DNA from: Bacillota bacterium | GTDB lineage: Bacteria > Bacillota > Negativicutes > Sporomusales > CTSoil-080 | Assembly (NCBI GenBank): GCA_017889625.1 | Contig: JAGGAD010000012.1 | Location: 1-48,036 of the forward strand | DNA: 48,036 nucleotides | Reading direction: 5' to 3' | In this document: positions 1 through 8,419 of the stretch, in pieces | Layout of the letters: each line of letters begins with the position of its first letter | How positions within the stretch are numbered: the stretch's first letter is position 1 | Notes under the pieces: model-generated | The model's input: the letters and a program-made list of their open reading frames with translations, nothing else | What the model was told of the DNA's origin: nothing | The model's database searches: none | Program-made: the position numbers and the translations under genes

Positions 1-284
1 AAAGCTCCTACTCCGGGGACGTTAAACACTGGACGCATTAAAGGTTCTAATAGTACTCCGATAAAGTGTACTACGCCTAATCCCATCAGAATTTCTGATA
101 GAATAAAAAACGGTAATAGTGCCGGGAAAACGACATTCCACCACAGGGTTAAGCCGACGATGGCTGAATCGAAGGCTTCTTTTGGATACTCTACCATGGC
201 GATGGTTATAAAAACCGTGCCAAAGGCCATAAAATAAGTTAGCAAGCGATGACGATACCGTTTACCTTTACCCCAAAACGCCAT
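1..284 (-). CDS. ylbJ: Sporulation integral membrane protein YlbJ, N-terminal part
   Basis: The leftward frame opens with ATG at 282-284, preceded by an AGGAGG ribosome site at 291-296, and stays open to the window edge (94 codons). The protein starts with a short basic stretch, then a hydrophobic segment (FMAFGTVFITIAMV). It then has FPALLPFFILSEILMGLG, a segment typical of YlbJ, which belongs to the nucleoside-recognition (gate) domain membrane family. YlbJ is required for normal spore formation in Bacillus, where it is expressed in the mother cell; its transported substrate is unknown. Its presence is one of two sporulation markers here. The gene is divergent from the patatin gene, with about 100 bases between them. 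The C-terminal three quarters lie outside the window. Confidence 0.85.
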   Translation of the reverse strand, partial: MAFWGKGKRYRHRLLTYFMAFGTVFITIAMVEYPKEAFDSAIVGLTLWWNVVFPALLPFFILSEILMGLGVVHFIGVLLEPLMRPVFNVPGVGA

Positions 285-390
285 TGTTTTTCCTCCTTAT
301 TGCCAGGCGAGTCAATACATATATATTGGCGCTTGCGCGTGAATATACTCCACTGGGTAATTATGAAAAACATTATAAGAGGTGGGACTG

Positions 391-1155
391 TTGAAACGCA
401 AAATCGGATTGGCATTAGGTTCGGGGGGGCTTCGCGGGTTAGCGCATATTGGAGTACTGCGCGTTTTGGAACGGGAAAAAATACCGGTATCTTATATTGC
501 CGGATCTAGCATTGGCAGTTTGATTGGGGCACTTTATGCTGCGGGCATGGATAGTTCGACTATGTTTAAATTGGCGAAAAATCTAAAGCGCAGACACTGG
601 CTGGATTTTATTATTCCAAAACTAGGGTTAGTGGCGGGCGATCGTACCTTGGATATGTTGCGCCTGCTGACAAAATCAAAACAGTTCGGGGAACTGGACA
701 TTCCCTTAGCGGTTGTGGCCACTGATCTTAATCGGGGACAGGAAGTGATTTTGCGTGAGGGACCAGTTGCTGAAGCGGTTAGGGGGAGTATATCTGTTCC
801 CGGCGTATTTGTTCCTTACCCAATGCGAGATATGCTGCTGGTTGACGGAGCGGTGCTGAACCCAACACCTTGCGATGTTGTCCACGCTATGGGGGCGGAT
901 ATTGTTGTGGCGGTGGATCTCTTGCCGGAAGGCGGGGCTATTGGAGCGAGTAATATTTTTGATGTAATAATCCAGTCCATTGATATAATGGAACGGGAAC
1001 TGCTCAAAAACCGCTTGATGTGCTGTGACGTGATAGTTAAGCCTGATGTCGGGCATATTTCGCCCAGTTCGTTTGTGGCGGTGGATGAGTGCGTGACTTT
1101 AGGAGAAGCTGCATTAGAAATGATGCTTCCAGAAATCAATGCGCTGTTACAGTAG
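391..1155 (+). CDS. Patatin-like phospholipase (RssA/YlbK-type)
   Basis: The protein is about 254 residues and is a compact bacterial patatin domain. A glycine-rich oxyanion loop (LALGSGGLRGLAHIGVL) comes first. The nucleophile elbow GSSIG (Ser of G-x-S-x-G) follows, and the catalytic Asp lies in DGAVLNP near residue 155. The family hydrolyses acyl esters of lipids; the natural substrate is unknown. A TTG start at 391 is preferred because AGAGGTGGG lies just upstream. A GTG at 382 in the same frame has a poorer site. In Bacillus the related ylbK lies beside ylbJ, ylbL and ylbM, and the same neighbourhood is kept here. The 3' end overlaps the convergent tmcAL gene by 20 bases. A second patatin gene lies at 15992. 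Confidence 0.85.
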   Translation: MKRKIGLALGSGGLRGLAHIGVLRVLEREKIPVSYIAGSSIGSLIGALYAAGMDSSTMFKLAKNLKRRHWLDFIIPKLGLVAGDRTLDMLRLLTKSKQFGELDIPLAVVATDLNRGQEVILREGPVAEAVRGSISVPGVFVPYPMRDMLLVDGAVLNPTPCDVVHAMGADIVVAVDLLPEGGAIGASNIFDVIIQSIDIMERELLKNRLMCCDVIVKPDVGHISPSSFVAVDECVTLGEAALEMMLPEINALLQ

Positions 1156-2386
1156 AAAGAAATAGCGCAGGGTTTTGAAAATCCTGGCCACCCCGGCGAA
1201 AATTCTGGTTAGCGTGGCCCAATACATAAAGGTCAGTGGCGGTGGTGTCTAGGGCCAGCATGGATTCAAGTGACGTTAACTGGTGAAGATCACGTTTTTT
1301 GCTTGTTAAATAATGGGTGGTTTTTGTTATAACTGGTATGGCGGATGTTGTTTTTAGGTGATGTAATATTTCCCGGCCTTGTTCGTTAAAAGCCAGTACC
1401 CGGGCGTAAAGCGGGCCGGTCTGGTCATAGGACTGAAGCTTTGTTTTGGTAGTGCTGAGTAAAACATGGATAAGAAGCCGCTGCAGACGGGTTCGGGAAT
1501 AGCGTTTTGTTTTCAGATTAATTAATAGTTCTTCAATGTTTCCGACGCGTAAAGCGGCGGTTTTTAGTTTGTGTTCCAGACCCTCGCTGACATCGGGAAG
1601 CAGGGCCAGCCTTTGCAGTGATGCCTGTCTCAAAACTGCTAATACCATTTGGTCATAATTGTTAAAAGTTATGGGGGCATATCCGGCAGCGAACTTTGCG
1701 GTAATAATATTTTTACTTACCGCTGGCAGAGCTGATCCGGCCTGGTCGATATCAACGGGGAGGGCCTTGCGAATGGCAGTGGCACTGGCGATTGTGCCGT
1801 TGATATCAGTATCGTGATAGCCGGACATGTGACGCGAAATGGGCAAAGGTGTAAGGGCGGGAGCGTAGCTGTCTAGGGCCCGCAAGTATTCAACGGCGAG
1901 AATATTGTTTGGGGAAGCCACTACTTCGCGGGAGATGCCAAGAACTTTTTCTAGGGCTTGACCCCAGGCTGCGGCGTAGTTATAGCCAGCTTCCAGATGT
2001 TGATGGAGACTGGCGACTACCGCCGGGTTGTTTAAAGCATGGGCTATTGTGTAAAGAATAGAGATGTTGGCATGTTCAGCGCCAAAACAAACGTGGCTGA
2101 CTACTCCGAGCGCATTCAAAAGACGAATGCCGCCAGTTGCGAAATATTCGGCGCTGCGAACCGCGAAAGCTACTGGTAGTTCTATGACTAGATCGACACC
2201 GGCGGTGACGGCCATTTGGGCTCGAGTCCATTTGTCAAAAATTGCCGGTTCGCCGCGTTGCATAAAATTGCCGCTCATTATCGCGATGGAAAAATTGGTA
2301 TTAGATAGACGACGGGCTTCTTGGAGATGCCACTGGTGTCCGTTATGAAAGGGATTGTATTCTGCGATTATGCCGACAGCTTTCAT
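1136..2386 (-). CDS. tmcAL: tRNA(Met) cytidine acetate ligase TmcAL
   Basis: The protein (about 416 residues) starts MKAVGIIAEYNPFHNGHQWH, the nucleotidyltransferase signature with the HxGH-type motif used to bind ATP. Bacillus TmcAL (formerly YlbM) uses acetate and ATP to acetylate the wobble cytidine of elongator tRNA-Met, giving ac4C34, and is about 415 residues. The ATG at 2384-2386 is chosen because GGTGA lies just upstream and homologues begin at this Met; a start five codons earlier is possible. The gene is convergent with the patatin gene and divergent from acetate kinase. The acetate-forming enzyme next door is suggestive because TmcAL consumes acetate, but the link is inference. Confidence 0.9.
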   Translation of the reverse strand: MKAVGIIAEYNPFHNGHQWHLQEARRLSNTNFSIAIMSGNFMQRGEPAIFDKWTRAQMAVTAGVDLVIELPVAFAVRSAEYFATGGIRLLNALGVVSHVCFGAEHANISILYTIAHALNNPAVVASLHQHLEAGYNYAAAWGQALEKVLGISREVVASPNNILAVEYLRALDSYAPALTPLPISRHMSGYHDTDINGTIASATAIRKALPVDIDQAGSALPAVSKNIITAKFAAGYAPITFNNYDQMVLAVLRQASLQRLALLPDVSEGLEHKLKTAALRVGNIEELLINLKTKRYSRTRLQRLLIHVLLSTTKTKLQSYDQTGPLYARVLAFNEQGREILHHLKTTSAIPVITKTTHYLTSKKRDLHQLTSLESMLALDTTATDLYVLGHANQNFRRGGQDFQNPALFLSTVTAH

Positions 2387-2570
2387 TATTTCACCATCCA
2401 TTTATTGATTTATGAGGCGTTCGCTTATTTGGAACGTATTTCCTGCTTATTGTCAGAATAATAACAATACGAATTTTGGCAGGGAAATGAAAATTAGTGT
2501 CGAAAACAATTTCTGATAATATATGGCACGAGGCCATCCTATAAACTATATTAACTGGGGGAAATGATTA

Positions 2571-3767
2571 ATGAAAGTGCTAGTTGTAAATTGCGGTAGT
2601 TCATCGCTCAAGTATCAGTTATTTGACATGACTGATGAAACTGTTTTGGCAAAAGGTTTGGTAGAAAGAATTGGTATGGACGGATCAATTCTGACTCATA
2701 AGCCTACAGACAAGGATAAAGTGGAGCTTAAAGCAAATATTTCCGATCATAGCATTGCCATCAAGATGGTACTGGATGCTCTTGCGGATGCTAAACATGG
2801 TGTTATCCGTGATATGAAAGAAATTGGCGCGGTTGGACACCGGGTTGTACACGGCGGCGAAAAATTCTCTGATTCCGTGCTTATTACACCTGAAGTACTC
2901 AAAGGCATTGAAGAATGTTCAGAAATGGCTCCGCTGCATAATCCGCCTAATCTTTTGGGTGTTGCTGCATGCAATAAACTTATGCCAGGAACGCCGCAAG
3001 TGGCTGTTTTTGACACGGCTTTTCATCAAACTATGCCTAAACGTGCGTTCTTGTATGGTATCCCCTATGAAGCTTATGAAAAATATGGGATTCGCCGTTA
3101 TGGTTTCCACGGGACTTCACACAAATATGTGTCACAGCGGGCAGCGGCGCTTATGGGCCAGCCGCTAGAAGATTTGCGGATTGTTACTTGTCATTTAGGT
3201 AATGGCGCTAGTCTTGCCGCAATTAAAAATGGCAAATCTATTGACACCAGCATGGGCTTTACTCCATTGGAAGGCTTGGTAATGGGTACTCGCTCCGGCG
3301 CGCTTGATCCAGCAATAATTCCTTTTTTGATGAAAAAGGAAGGCTTTAGTGCTGACCAAATGGATAATTATCTTAATAAAAAATCTGGGGTGCTTGGTAT
3401 TTCCGGCGTATCCAGCGATTTCCGCGATATTGAAAACGCGGCTGGTGATGGTAATGAACGGGCCGGATTGGCTCTGCAGATATTCGTATATAAAGTACGT
3501 AAGTATATTGGCAGTTATGTAGCAGCTCTTGGCGGCGTTGATGCCATTGTGTTTACTGCTGGCCTTGGTGAAAATTCGCCGACTGAACGGGCTTCAATTT
3601 GTGAAGGCTTGGAATTCCTCGGAACTCGTATTGATCCTGCAAAAAATAATATTCGCGGTAAAGAACAGGAAATTAGTGTGGATGGGGCTAAGGTTAAAAT
3701 ATTTACTATTCCCACGAACGAAGAACTGGTTATTGCTCGCGACACAAAAACGATTGTTGGCGCATAA
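2571..3767 (+). CDS. ackA: Acetate kinase
   Basis: The enzyme interconverts acetyl phosphate plus ADP with acetate plus ATP, the substrate-level phosphorylation step of acetate fermentation in the cytosol. At 398 residues it has the normal family length. Visible motifs are the N-terminal phosphate-binding [21 protein letters not shown], the [10 protein letters not shown] segment, [13 protein letters not shown] (ASKHA-type signature with the catalytic His) and the GLGENS loop near the C-terminus. A GGGGGAA ribosome site lies about 8 bases before the ATG. No pta gene is adjacent. No convincing sigma-A promoter was found in the 180 bases upstream. A stem-loop at 3798-3833 probably ends the transcript. 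Confidence 0.97.
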   Translation: MKVLVVNCGSSSLKYQLFDMTDETVLAKGLVERIGMDGSILTHKPTDKDKVELKANISDHSIAIKMVLDALADAKHGVIRDMKEIGAVGHRVVHGGEKFSDSVLITPEVLKGIEECSEMAPLHNPPNLLGVAACNKLMPGTPQVAVFDTAFHQTMPKRAFLYGIPYEAYEKYGIRRYGFHGTSHKYVSQRAAALMGQPLEDLRIVTCHLGNGASLAAIKNGKSIDTSMGFTPLEGLVMGTRSGALDPAIIPFLMKKEGFSADQMDNYLNKKSGVLGISGVSSDFRDIENAAGDGNERAGLALQIFVYKVRKYIGSYVAALGGVDAIVFTAGLGENSPTERASICEGLEFLGTRIDPAKNNIRGKEQEISVDGAKVKIFTIPTNEELVIARDTKTIVGA

Positions 3768-3797
3768 TTAACTGATAAGCACTAATAGCTTGGATAT

Positions 3798-3833
3798 AAT
3801 CGGCAAGGTGCCTTGGACGGCGCTTTGCCGATT
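3798..3833 (+). terminator. Stem-loop after ackA
   Basis: AATCGGCAA (3798-3806) pairs with TTGCCGATT (3825-3833), and the stem continues inward for six more pairs with one G-U, giving about 15 pairs around the loop TTGGAC. No good T-run follows, so it is either a weak terminator or an mRNA-stabilising hairpin. Confidence 0.5.
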
Positions 3834-3883
3834 GCCTTGTAAAATAGTAATTTTTGGCTTGAGGTTGATTAAACTGTAGTTTC

Positions 3884-3912
3884 TTGACAAACTATACTGG
3901 TATCGCTATAAT
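3884..3912 (+). promoter_or_regulatory. Consensus sigma-A promoter for DUF177-rpmF
   Basis: TTGACA at 3884-3889 and TATAAT at 3907-3912 are separated by exactly 17 bases. Both hexamers match the consensus perfectly. The DUF177 gene starts 24 bases after the -10 box, so a short leader is expected. Confidence 0.85.
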
Positions 3913-3935
3913 TAATAAAGCTGGGGTGGAAAAAG

Positions 3936-4427
3936 ATGAAAATTAATATAGCGTTGCTAGACCAAGAAGCTGGTGCTTGTCAATCATTCCGGTTTGCATG
4001 CCCAATTGAAACTATAGACGAGCATAATACTGCCAGTTGGATTGAAGGCAATGTTGAAGTAGAAGGTAAGGTGTGCAATACTGGAGCGTGCTTGGCGTTA
4101 ACCGGAGAGATTCATGCCAAGGCTAATCGAGTATGTCACCGTTGTTTGAAAGAATTTTCCGCTGCTATCGTTACATCATTTTCTGAGAATTGGCAGCAGG
4201 CCGACGGCGATTCGGAAGTGATTCGTTATCAGGGTGATGAACTTGATATTAGCGAATTAGTTCGGGAAAGCTTAGTTTTGGCCGAACCACTGAAAAACTT
4301 GTGTTCGGAAATGTGCCGGGGACTTTGTCCTACCTGCGGTGCTGATTTGAACCATGCAAAATGCAATTGCGTCCGTGATGAAATTGATCCAAGACTCGCG
4401 GCGCTGCAAAAACTGCTTGAAAAATAA
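3936..4427 (+). CDS. DUF177 (YceD/YlbN-type) protein
   Basis: This 163-residue protein belongs to the DUF177 family, linked to 23S rRNA and ribosome maturation and almost always encoded just upstream of rpmF. Its C-terminal half carries the family's cysteines: CHRC around residue 68, then CRGLCPTCGAD and CNC near residues 129-147, which probably bind a metal. The ATG follows a GGGGTGG ribosome site. It is the first gene after the consensus promoter at 3884 and lies about 80 bases before rpmF, so the pair is probably co-transcribed. The exact biochemical role is not established. Confidence 0.9.
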   Translation: MKINIALLDQEAGACQSFRFACPIETIDEHNTASWIEGNVEVEGKVCNTGACLALTGEIHAKANRVCHRCLKEFSAAIVTSFSENWQQADGDSEVIRYQGDELDISELVRESLVLAEPLKNLCSEMCRGLCPTCGADLNHAKCNCVRDEIDPRLAALQKLLEK

Positions 4428-4509
4428 GCGGTATATAATTAGCTCCAGTTTACTGAAGTTAACGATGTCTGTGGCTGGTTAGGCCACATCACAAGGAGGT
4501 GTTAGTAGA

Positions 4510-4689
4510 ATGGCAGTTCCAAAGCGAAAAATGTCCAAGGCTCGCCGCGACAAACGTCGGGCAAACTGGAAATTGACTGCGCCAGGTTTTGTTGCGTGTC
4601 CTCAATGTCATGAGCCCAAGATGCCTCACCGTGTATGTCCTGAATGCGGGTGGTATAATGGTAAGGAAGTAGTGGCAGTAGCTGAATAG
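4510..4689 (+). CDS. rpmF: 50S ribosomal protein L32
   Basis: A 59-residue basic protein beginning [20 protein letters not shown], the L32 signature. A zinc ribbon of two CxxC pairs follows (CPQC and CPEC), so this is the Cys-containing form. It belongs to the large ribosomal subunit. The ribosome site AAGGAGGTG at 4495-4503 is very strong, as expected for a ribosomal protein. A strong terminator follows directly at 4703, separating the gene from fapR. Confidence 0.97.
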   Translation: MAVPKRKMSKARRDKRRANWKLTAPGFVACPQCHEPKMPHRVCPECGWYNGKEVVAVAE

Positions 4690-4702
4690 AGTGCCTCGAA
4701 GT

Positions 4703-4747
4703 GTGCAAGATAAGAGTTGTGAAACTTTTATCTTGCACTGTTTTTTT
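4703..4747 (+). terminator. Rho-independent terminator after rpmF
   Basis: A 16-pair stem (4703-4718 with 4723-4738, one G-U) closes a GTGA loop and is followed by TG and a run of seven T. It cleanly separates the DUF177-rpmF transcript from the fapR-plsX-fab transcript. Confidence 0.93.
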
Positions 4748-4764
4748 CTGGCAAAGTTTTTTTC

Positions 4765-4793
4765 TTGCAAATCTTTGCCACTCCATATATAAT
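4765..4793 (+). promoter_or_regulatory. Sigma-A promoter of the fapR-fab operon
   Basis: TTGCAA (4765-4770) and TATAAT (4788-4793) are separated by 17 bases. The expected start point is close to 4800, immediately before the FapR-like operator. It lies just after the rpmF terminator. Confidence 0.82.
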
Positions 4794-4800
4794 ACATAAT

Positions 4801-4816
4801 GGTAATAGGTATTATT
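4801..4816 (+). promoter_or_regulatory. Candidate FapR operator
   Basis: The core TAATAGGTATTA (4803-4814) is a near-palindrome that matches the FapR-box core TACTAGGTACTA, recalled from Bacillus, at 10 of 12 positions. It begins at the predicted transcription start of fapR. This is where a repressor released by malonyl-CoA would block initiation. The consensus was recalled, not computed. Confidence 0.6.
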
Positions 4817-4842
4817 ACTTACTATAAAATTGGGTGATTGTG

Positions 4843-5400
4843 TTGGCGCGTATACAGAAAAAGGTTAGGCAAGCGGCCCTGCAAGAACAGTTGAAATCCA
4901 GTCCGTTTTTTACAGATGATGCTCTGGCCGAGTTTCTTAAGGTTAGTGTGCAGACTGTACGGTTGGATAGACTTGAACTTGGTATTCCTGAACTTAGGGA
5001 AAGGACTCGGCTGATGGCTCAGGGCGCTCAGAATAAACTGAAGGCCATTGCTACCAGCGATGTCATTGGGGAATTGATCGATTTGGAACTTGGCCGATCA
5101 GGGATATCATTAATGAAGATAACCGAAGATATGGTTATGGAAAAAACCAAAGTTGCGCGAGCCCATCATATTTTCGCTCAGGCCAATTCTTTGGCGTTAG
5201 CTGTTCTTGATGCCCAAGCAGCGGTTACTGGTGTAGCCAATGTGAAATTTAAAATTCCTGTTCGTTTTGGCGAGAAATTAATTGCTAAAGCAGAAGTGGT
5301 AAAAAAAAGAGGCAATAAATATTTTGTTTGGGTAAAGACTAGAAATGATCAGCAGGAAATATTTAGGTCTAAGTTTATTATTGTATCGTTAGAACAATAA
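4843..5400 (+). CDS. fapR: Fatty acid and phospholipid biosynthesis repressor FapR
   Basis: FapR represses fatty acid and phospholipid genes and is released by malonyl-CoA. The N-terminal third is a DeoR-like winged helix (ALAEFLKVSVQTVRLDRLEL, residues ~28-47), followed by the linker helix RERTRLMAQGAQNKL. The C-terminal part is a hot-dog fold (about residues 85-185, with ANSLALAVLDAQAAVTGVAN) that binds the effector. A TTG at 4843 is chosen as start because GGGTGA precedes it at a proper distance; GTG at 4834 or 4840 lies too close to or inside that site. It heads the plsX-fab operon behind a promoter with a FapR-like box, so autoregulation is likely. Confidence 0.93.
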   Translation: MARIQKKVRQAALQEQLKSSPFFTDDALAEFLKVSVQTVRLDRLELGIPELRERTRLMAQGAQNKLKAIATSDVIGELIDLELGRSGISLMKITEDMVMEKTKVARAHHIFAQANSLALAVLDAQAAVTGVANVKFKIPVRFGEKLIAKAEVVKKRGNKYFVWVKTRNDQQEIFRSKFIIVSLEQ

Positions 5401-5411
5401 GGGGAGATATC

Positions 5412-6428
5412 ATGAAGGTCGCGATAGATGCCATGGGTGGGGATTATGCTCCGGAAGAAATCGTGGCAGGTGCAGTTGAAGGCGCGCGGGAATATGGTTG
5501 TGAAGTTGTTTTAGTAGGAGACGAAGCCAAAATTCTGCCGCTTTTACACAGATGCTCCGATTGGCAACAGTTGCCCATTAGCATTTACCATACCTGTCAG
5601 GTTATCGAAATGCATGAGCATCCAAGTGCTGCTGTACGTAAGAAAAAAGACGCCTCAATAGTTGTGGCAACCCGCTTGGTTAAAGAAGGAAAATGTGATG
5701 CGGTAGTTGCCGCAGGAAGCACCGGAGCGGCGGTTGCGGCGGCTTTGTTTGGTTTAGGCCGGATAAAAGGGGTTGAACGTCCGACAATTGCAACTCCAAT
5801 ACCTAATATATCGGGAACAACAGTCCTCTTGGATTCGGGGGCAAATGTCGATTCCAAACCTAAGCACTTAGTGCAAAGCGCCATAATGGGATCGATTTAC
5901 GCAGAGTATGTTCTTAACATTAAATCACCGCGAGTGGGACTTCTTAATATAGGCGAAGAGGAAACAAAAGGTAATGAGCAGGTGCTGCTAACATATCCTC
6001 TCTTGAAAGAACTGACTACGATTAATTTTATTGGTAACGCGGAAGGCCGTGATGTGCCAAAAGGAACGGTTGATGTGGTGGTTTGTGATGGCTTTATTGG
6101 GAATGTGGTGCTTAAGGCTGGAGAAGGTTTTGCTAGTACAATACTCGAACTTTTAGTTGATACTATTCAAAAGGCCGGAATTTTGGTAAAGCTAGGCGCA
6201 TGGCTGATTATGCCGGCGGTACGGGGCTTGAGAAAAAAAATTGATCCTCAAGAATATGGTGGGGCACCGCTCTTGGGGGTTAACGGCGTTTTTATAATTG
6301 CGCATGGCAGTTCAAAAGCCAAAGCGATAAAAAACTCGATGCGTGTTGCCAACGAGTTTTGCGAAAATAAAGTTCTCGAACATATTCATGAAAATATTGT
6401 GAAGGAGGGATACTTTGTAAATGAATAA
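5412..6428 (+). CDS. plsX: Phosphate acyltransferase PlsX
   Basis: PlsX converts acyl-ACP to acyl-phosphate, the first committed step of phosphatidate synthesis in bacteria that use PlsX/PlsY. The 338 residues match family length. The N-terminus IAVDAMGGD-type motif appears as VAIDAMGGDYAPEEIV, and GSTGAAVAAALFGLGRIKGVERPTIA and NIGEEETKGNE are also typical. The ATG follows GGGGAGAT eleven bases after fapR. The last eight bases overlap the fabH start, so the two are translationally coupled. Confidence 0.96.
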   Translation: MKVAIDAMGGDYAPEEIVAGAVEGAREYGCEVVLVGDEAKILPLLHRCSDWQQLPISIYHTCQVIEMHEHPSAAVRKKKDASIVVATRLVKEGKCDAVVAAGSTGAAVAAALFGLGRIKGVERPTIATPIPNISGTTVLLDSGANVDSKPKHLVQSAIMGSIYAEYVLNIKSPRVGLLNIGEEETKGNEQVLLTYPLLKELTTINFIGNAEGRDVPKGTVDVVVCDGFIGNVVLKAGEGFASTILELLVDTIQKAGILVKLGAWLIMPAVRGLRKKIDPQEYGGAPLLGVNGVFIIAHGSSKAKAIKNSMRVANEFCENKVLEHIHENIVKEGYFVNE

Positions 6429-7425
6429 TGAAAAATCGGTTGGAATTATTGGATTAGGAACTTATGTGCCGGAAAAAATCCTTACGAATAAAGATATGGA
6501 ACAGATTGTTGAAACAAGCCACGAGTGGATTGTTGAACGAACCGGTATTTGCGAACGCCGGATAGCTGAGCCTGAAATAGCTACGTCTGATATGGCTACT
6601 ATTGCGGCGCAGAAGGCCCTTGCTGAGGCTGGCATAAGTGCCGACGAACTTGATTTAATTATTGTCGGGACCGCTACTCCGGATATGCTGTTTCCGTCGA
6701 CTGCTTGTCTGGTACAGGCTAATTTGAAAGCTGTTAATGCAGCGGCCTTTGATTTGGCGGCTGGCTGTTCGGGGTTTGTCTATAGCTTAATAACCGGAAT
6801 GCAGTTTATTAAGTCGGGTTTATATAAAAAAGTTTTGGTAATTGGGGCTGAGACACTTAGTCGGATCCTTGATTGGACCGACCGCGGGACTTGCGTGTTG
6901 TTTGGCGATGGCGCTGGCGCAGCTGTTTTGGGTGAAACCGAAAATGGTTTTGGTATTTTGGGGGCTGATATCGGTGCTGACGGCACTGGCGGTGAGTTCC
7001 TAAAAATGCCTGGCGGCGGTTCTAGAAATCCAGCTTCAAAAGAGTCAATCGAAGGTAAAATGCACTATATACACATGGCTGGTAGTGAAGTGTTTAAATT
7101 CGCGGTAAAAGTAATGGGCGAATCAGCGTTGAAATCACTTCATGCGGCAGGTCTTGAGCCTGATGATGTAGATTTATTAATACCGCATCAGGCTAATATC
7201 AGAATCATTCAATCAGCAGCCAAACGTTTGAAATTATCGATGGACAAAGTAGCTGTTAATGTTGATAAATATGGCAATACGTCAGCGGCTTCAATACCGT
7301 TGGCACTTAGAGAGTCGATAGATGCCGGCAAAATCAAAGATGGTGACACCATAGTTTTAGTCGGCTTTGGCGCTGGCTTAACTTGGGCATCTTGTGTGCT
7401 AAAATGGGGTAAGGGAGTTAATTAG
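6421..7425 (+). CDS. fabH: Beta-ketoacyl-ACP synthase III (KASIII)
   Basis: FabH condenses acetyl-CoA or branched acyl-CoA with malonyl-ACP to start each fatty acid chain. The 334 residues carry the Cys-His-Asn triad: Cys in DLAAGCSGFVYSL (about residue 115), His in LIPHQANIRI (about 255) and Asn in DKYGNTSAAS (about 285). A strong ribosome site GAAGGAGGG lies inside the end of plsX. The downstream fabK start follows after one base. Confidence 0.96.
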   Translation: MNNEKSVGIIGLGTYVPEKILTNKDMEQIVETSHEWIVERTGICERRIAEPEIATSDMATIAAQKALAEAGISADELDLIIVGTATPDMLFPSTACLVQANLKAVNAAAFDLAAGCSGFVYSLITGMQFIKSGLYKKVLVIGAETLSRILDWTDRGTCVLFGDGAGAAVLGETENGFGILGADIGADGTGGEFLKMPGGGSRNPASKESIEGKMHYIHMAGSEVFKFAVKVMGESALKSLHAAGLEPDDVDLLIPHQANIRIIQSAAKRLKLSMDKVAVNVDKYGNTSAASIPLALRESIDAGKIKDGDTIVLVGFGAGLTWASCVLKWGKGVN

Positions 7426-7426
7426 G

Positions 7427-8371
7427 TTGTTAAATAGTCCGCTTTGTAAAATGTTAGATATTGAGTATCCTATATTCCAAGGAGGCATGGCGTGGGTAGC
7501 TACAGCTGAGTTAGCTGCAGCGGTATCTAATGCCGGAGGTTTAGGCCTAATCGGGGCGGGACATATGCCGCCTGAAGCATTAAGGGCTGAAATAAAAAAA
7601 GCAAAAGGATTGACTTCTAAACCATTTGGTGTCAATATAATGCTTATGTCTCCATTCGTAAAAGAGGTTATGGGCGTAGTTGTAGAAGAGCGGATTCCTG
7701 TTATTACTACTGGAGCTGGTAATCCGGCTGAGTATATTGGAGCGCTAAAAGAAATTGGTAGCAAGGTGATTCCTGTAGTTGCCTCGGTGGCCCTGGCTAA
7801 ACGTTTAGAACGAGTCGGTGTCGATGCAATAATCGCTGAAGGTATGGAGAGCGGTGGCCATGTCGGGGAAATTACGACTATGGCTCTGGTACCGCAAGTA
7901 GTTGATGCAGTAGATATTCCGGTTATTGCTGCCGGCGGTATTGGTGATTCGCGAGGTATTGTTGCAGCGTTCGCACTGGGAGCACAAGGCGTCCAGATTG
8001 GCACTAAATTTGTTGTTGCTAAGGAATGCATTGCTCATCCTAATTATAAAGAAGTTGTACTGAAGGCTAGAGATCGTTCGACAGTGGTTACTGGTGTAAC
8101 AACTGGTCATCCGGTTCGAATCCTTGAAAATAAATTGGCTCGCGATTATGTTAAAAAAGAACGTGAGGGCGCCTCGATTGAAGAACTTGAACAATTGGGA
8201 GCCGGGACTCTTAGGGCGGCTGTCCGTGAGGGCGAGGTTAAACTTGGCTCGGTTATGATGGGGCAGGTGGCTGGTATGATTAATGAGGCTAAAACGGTAG
8301 CTGAAATCATGGCTGAATTGGTCGAAGGTATTCCTGGAAACATTACAAGGTTAAATTCATGCATTGAATAA
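7427..8371 (+). CDS. fabK: Enoyl-ACP reductase II (FMN-dependent)
   Basis: FabK reduces trans-2-enoyl-ACP in the last step of each elongation cycle and replaces FabI in many Firmicutes. The 314-residue TIM barrel carries the FMN-binding and catalytic signatures IEYPIFQGGMAWVATAELA, ITTGAGNP, the EGMESGGHVGE loop with the family's catalytic His, and VIAAGGIGDSRG. It starts with TTG one base after the fabH stop, with GGAG just upstream. No fabI or fabL is seen in the window. A paralogue lies at 10463; this copy is assigned as FabK because of its closer match and its position next to fabH and fabD. Confidence 0.92.
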   Translation: MLNSPLCKMLDIEYPIFQGGMAWVATAELAAAVSNAGGLGLIGAGHMPPEALRAEIKKAKGLTSKPFGVNIMLMSPFVKEVMGVVVEERIPVITTGAGNPAEYIGALKEIGSKVIPVVASVALAKRLERVGVDAIIAEGMESGGHVGEITTMALVPQVVDAVDIPVIAAGGIGDSRGIVAAFALGAQGVQIGTKFVVAKECIAHPNYKEVVLKARDRSTVVTGVTTGHPVRILENKLARDYVKKEREGASIEELEQLGAGTLRAAVREGEVKLGSVMMGQVAGMINEAKTVAEIMAELVEGIPGNITRLNSCIE

Positions 8372-8419
8372 TTTTTCTTAAGCTAATTATAAATAGCGAT
8401 AGAAAGGGGATGCTTAGAT

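Noticed and set aside
2498-2504. TGTCGAA, a Spo0A-box-like heptamer upstream of ackA
   Set aside because: Several 7-base matches are expected by chance in a window of this size, and no promoter elements are aligned with it.
7399-8031. Long leftward open frame (210 codons) opposite fabK
   Set aside because: It is antisense to a clear fabK, its translation is low-complexity (Pro/Ile/Ser/Thr-rich) as expected from the shadow of a coding frame, and it has no ribosome site.
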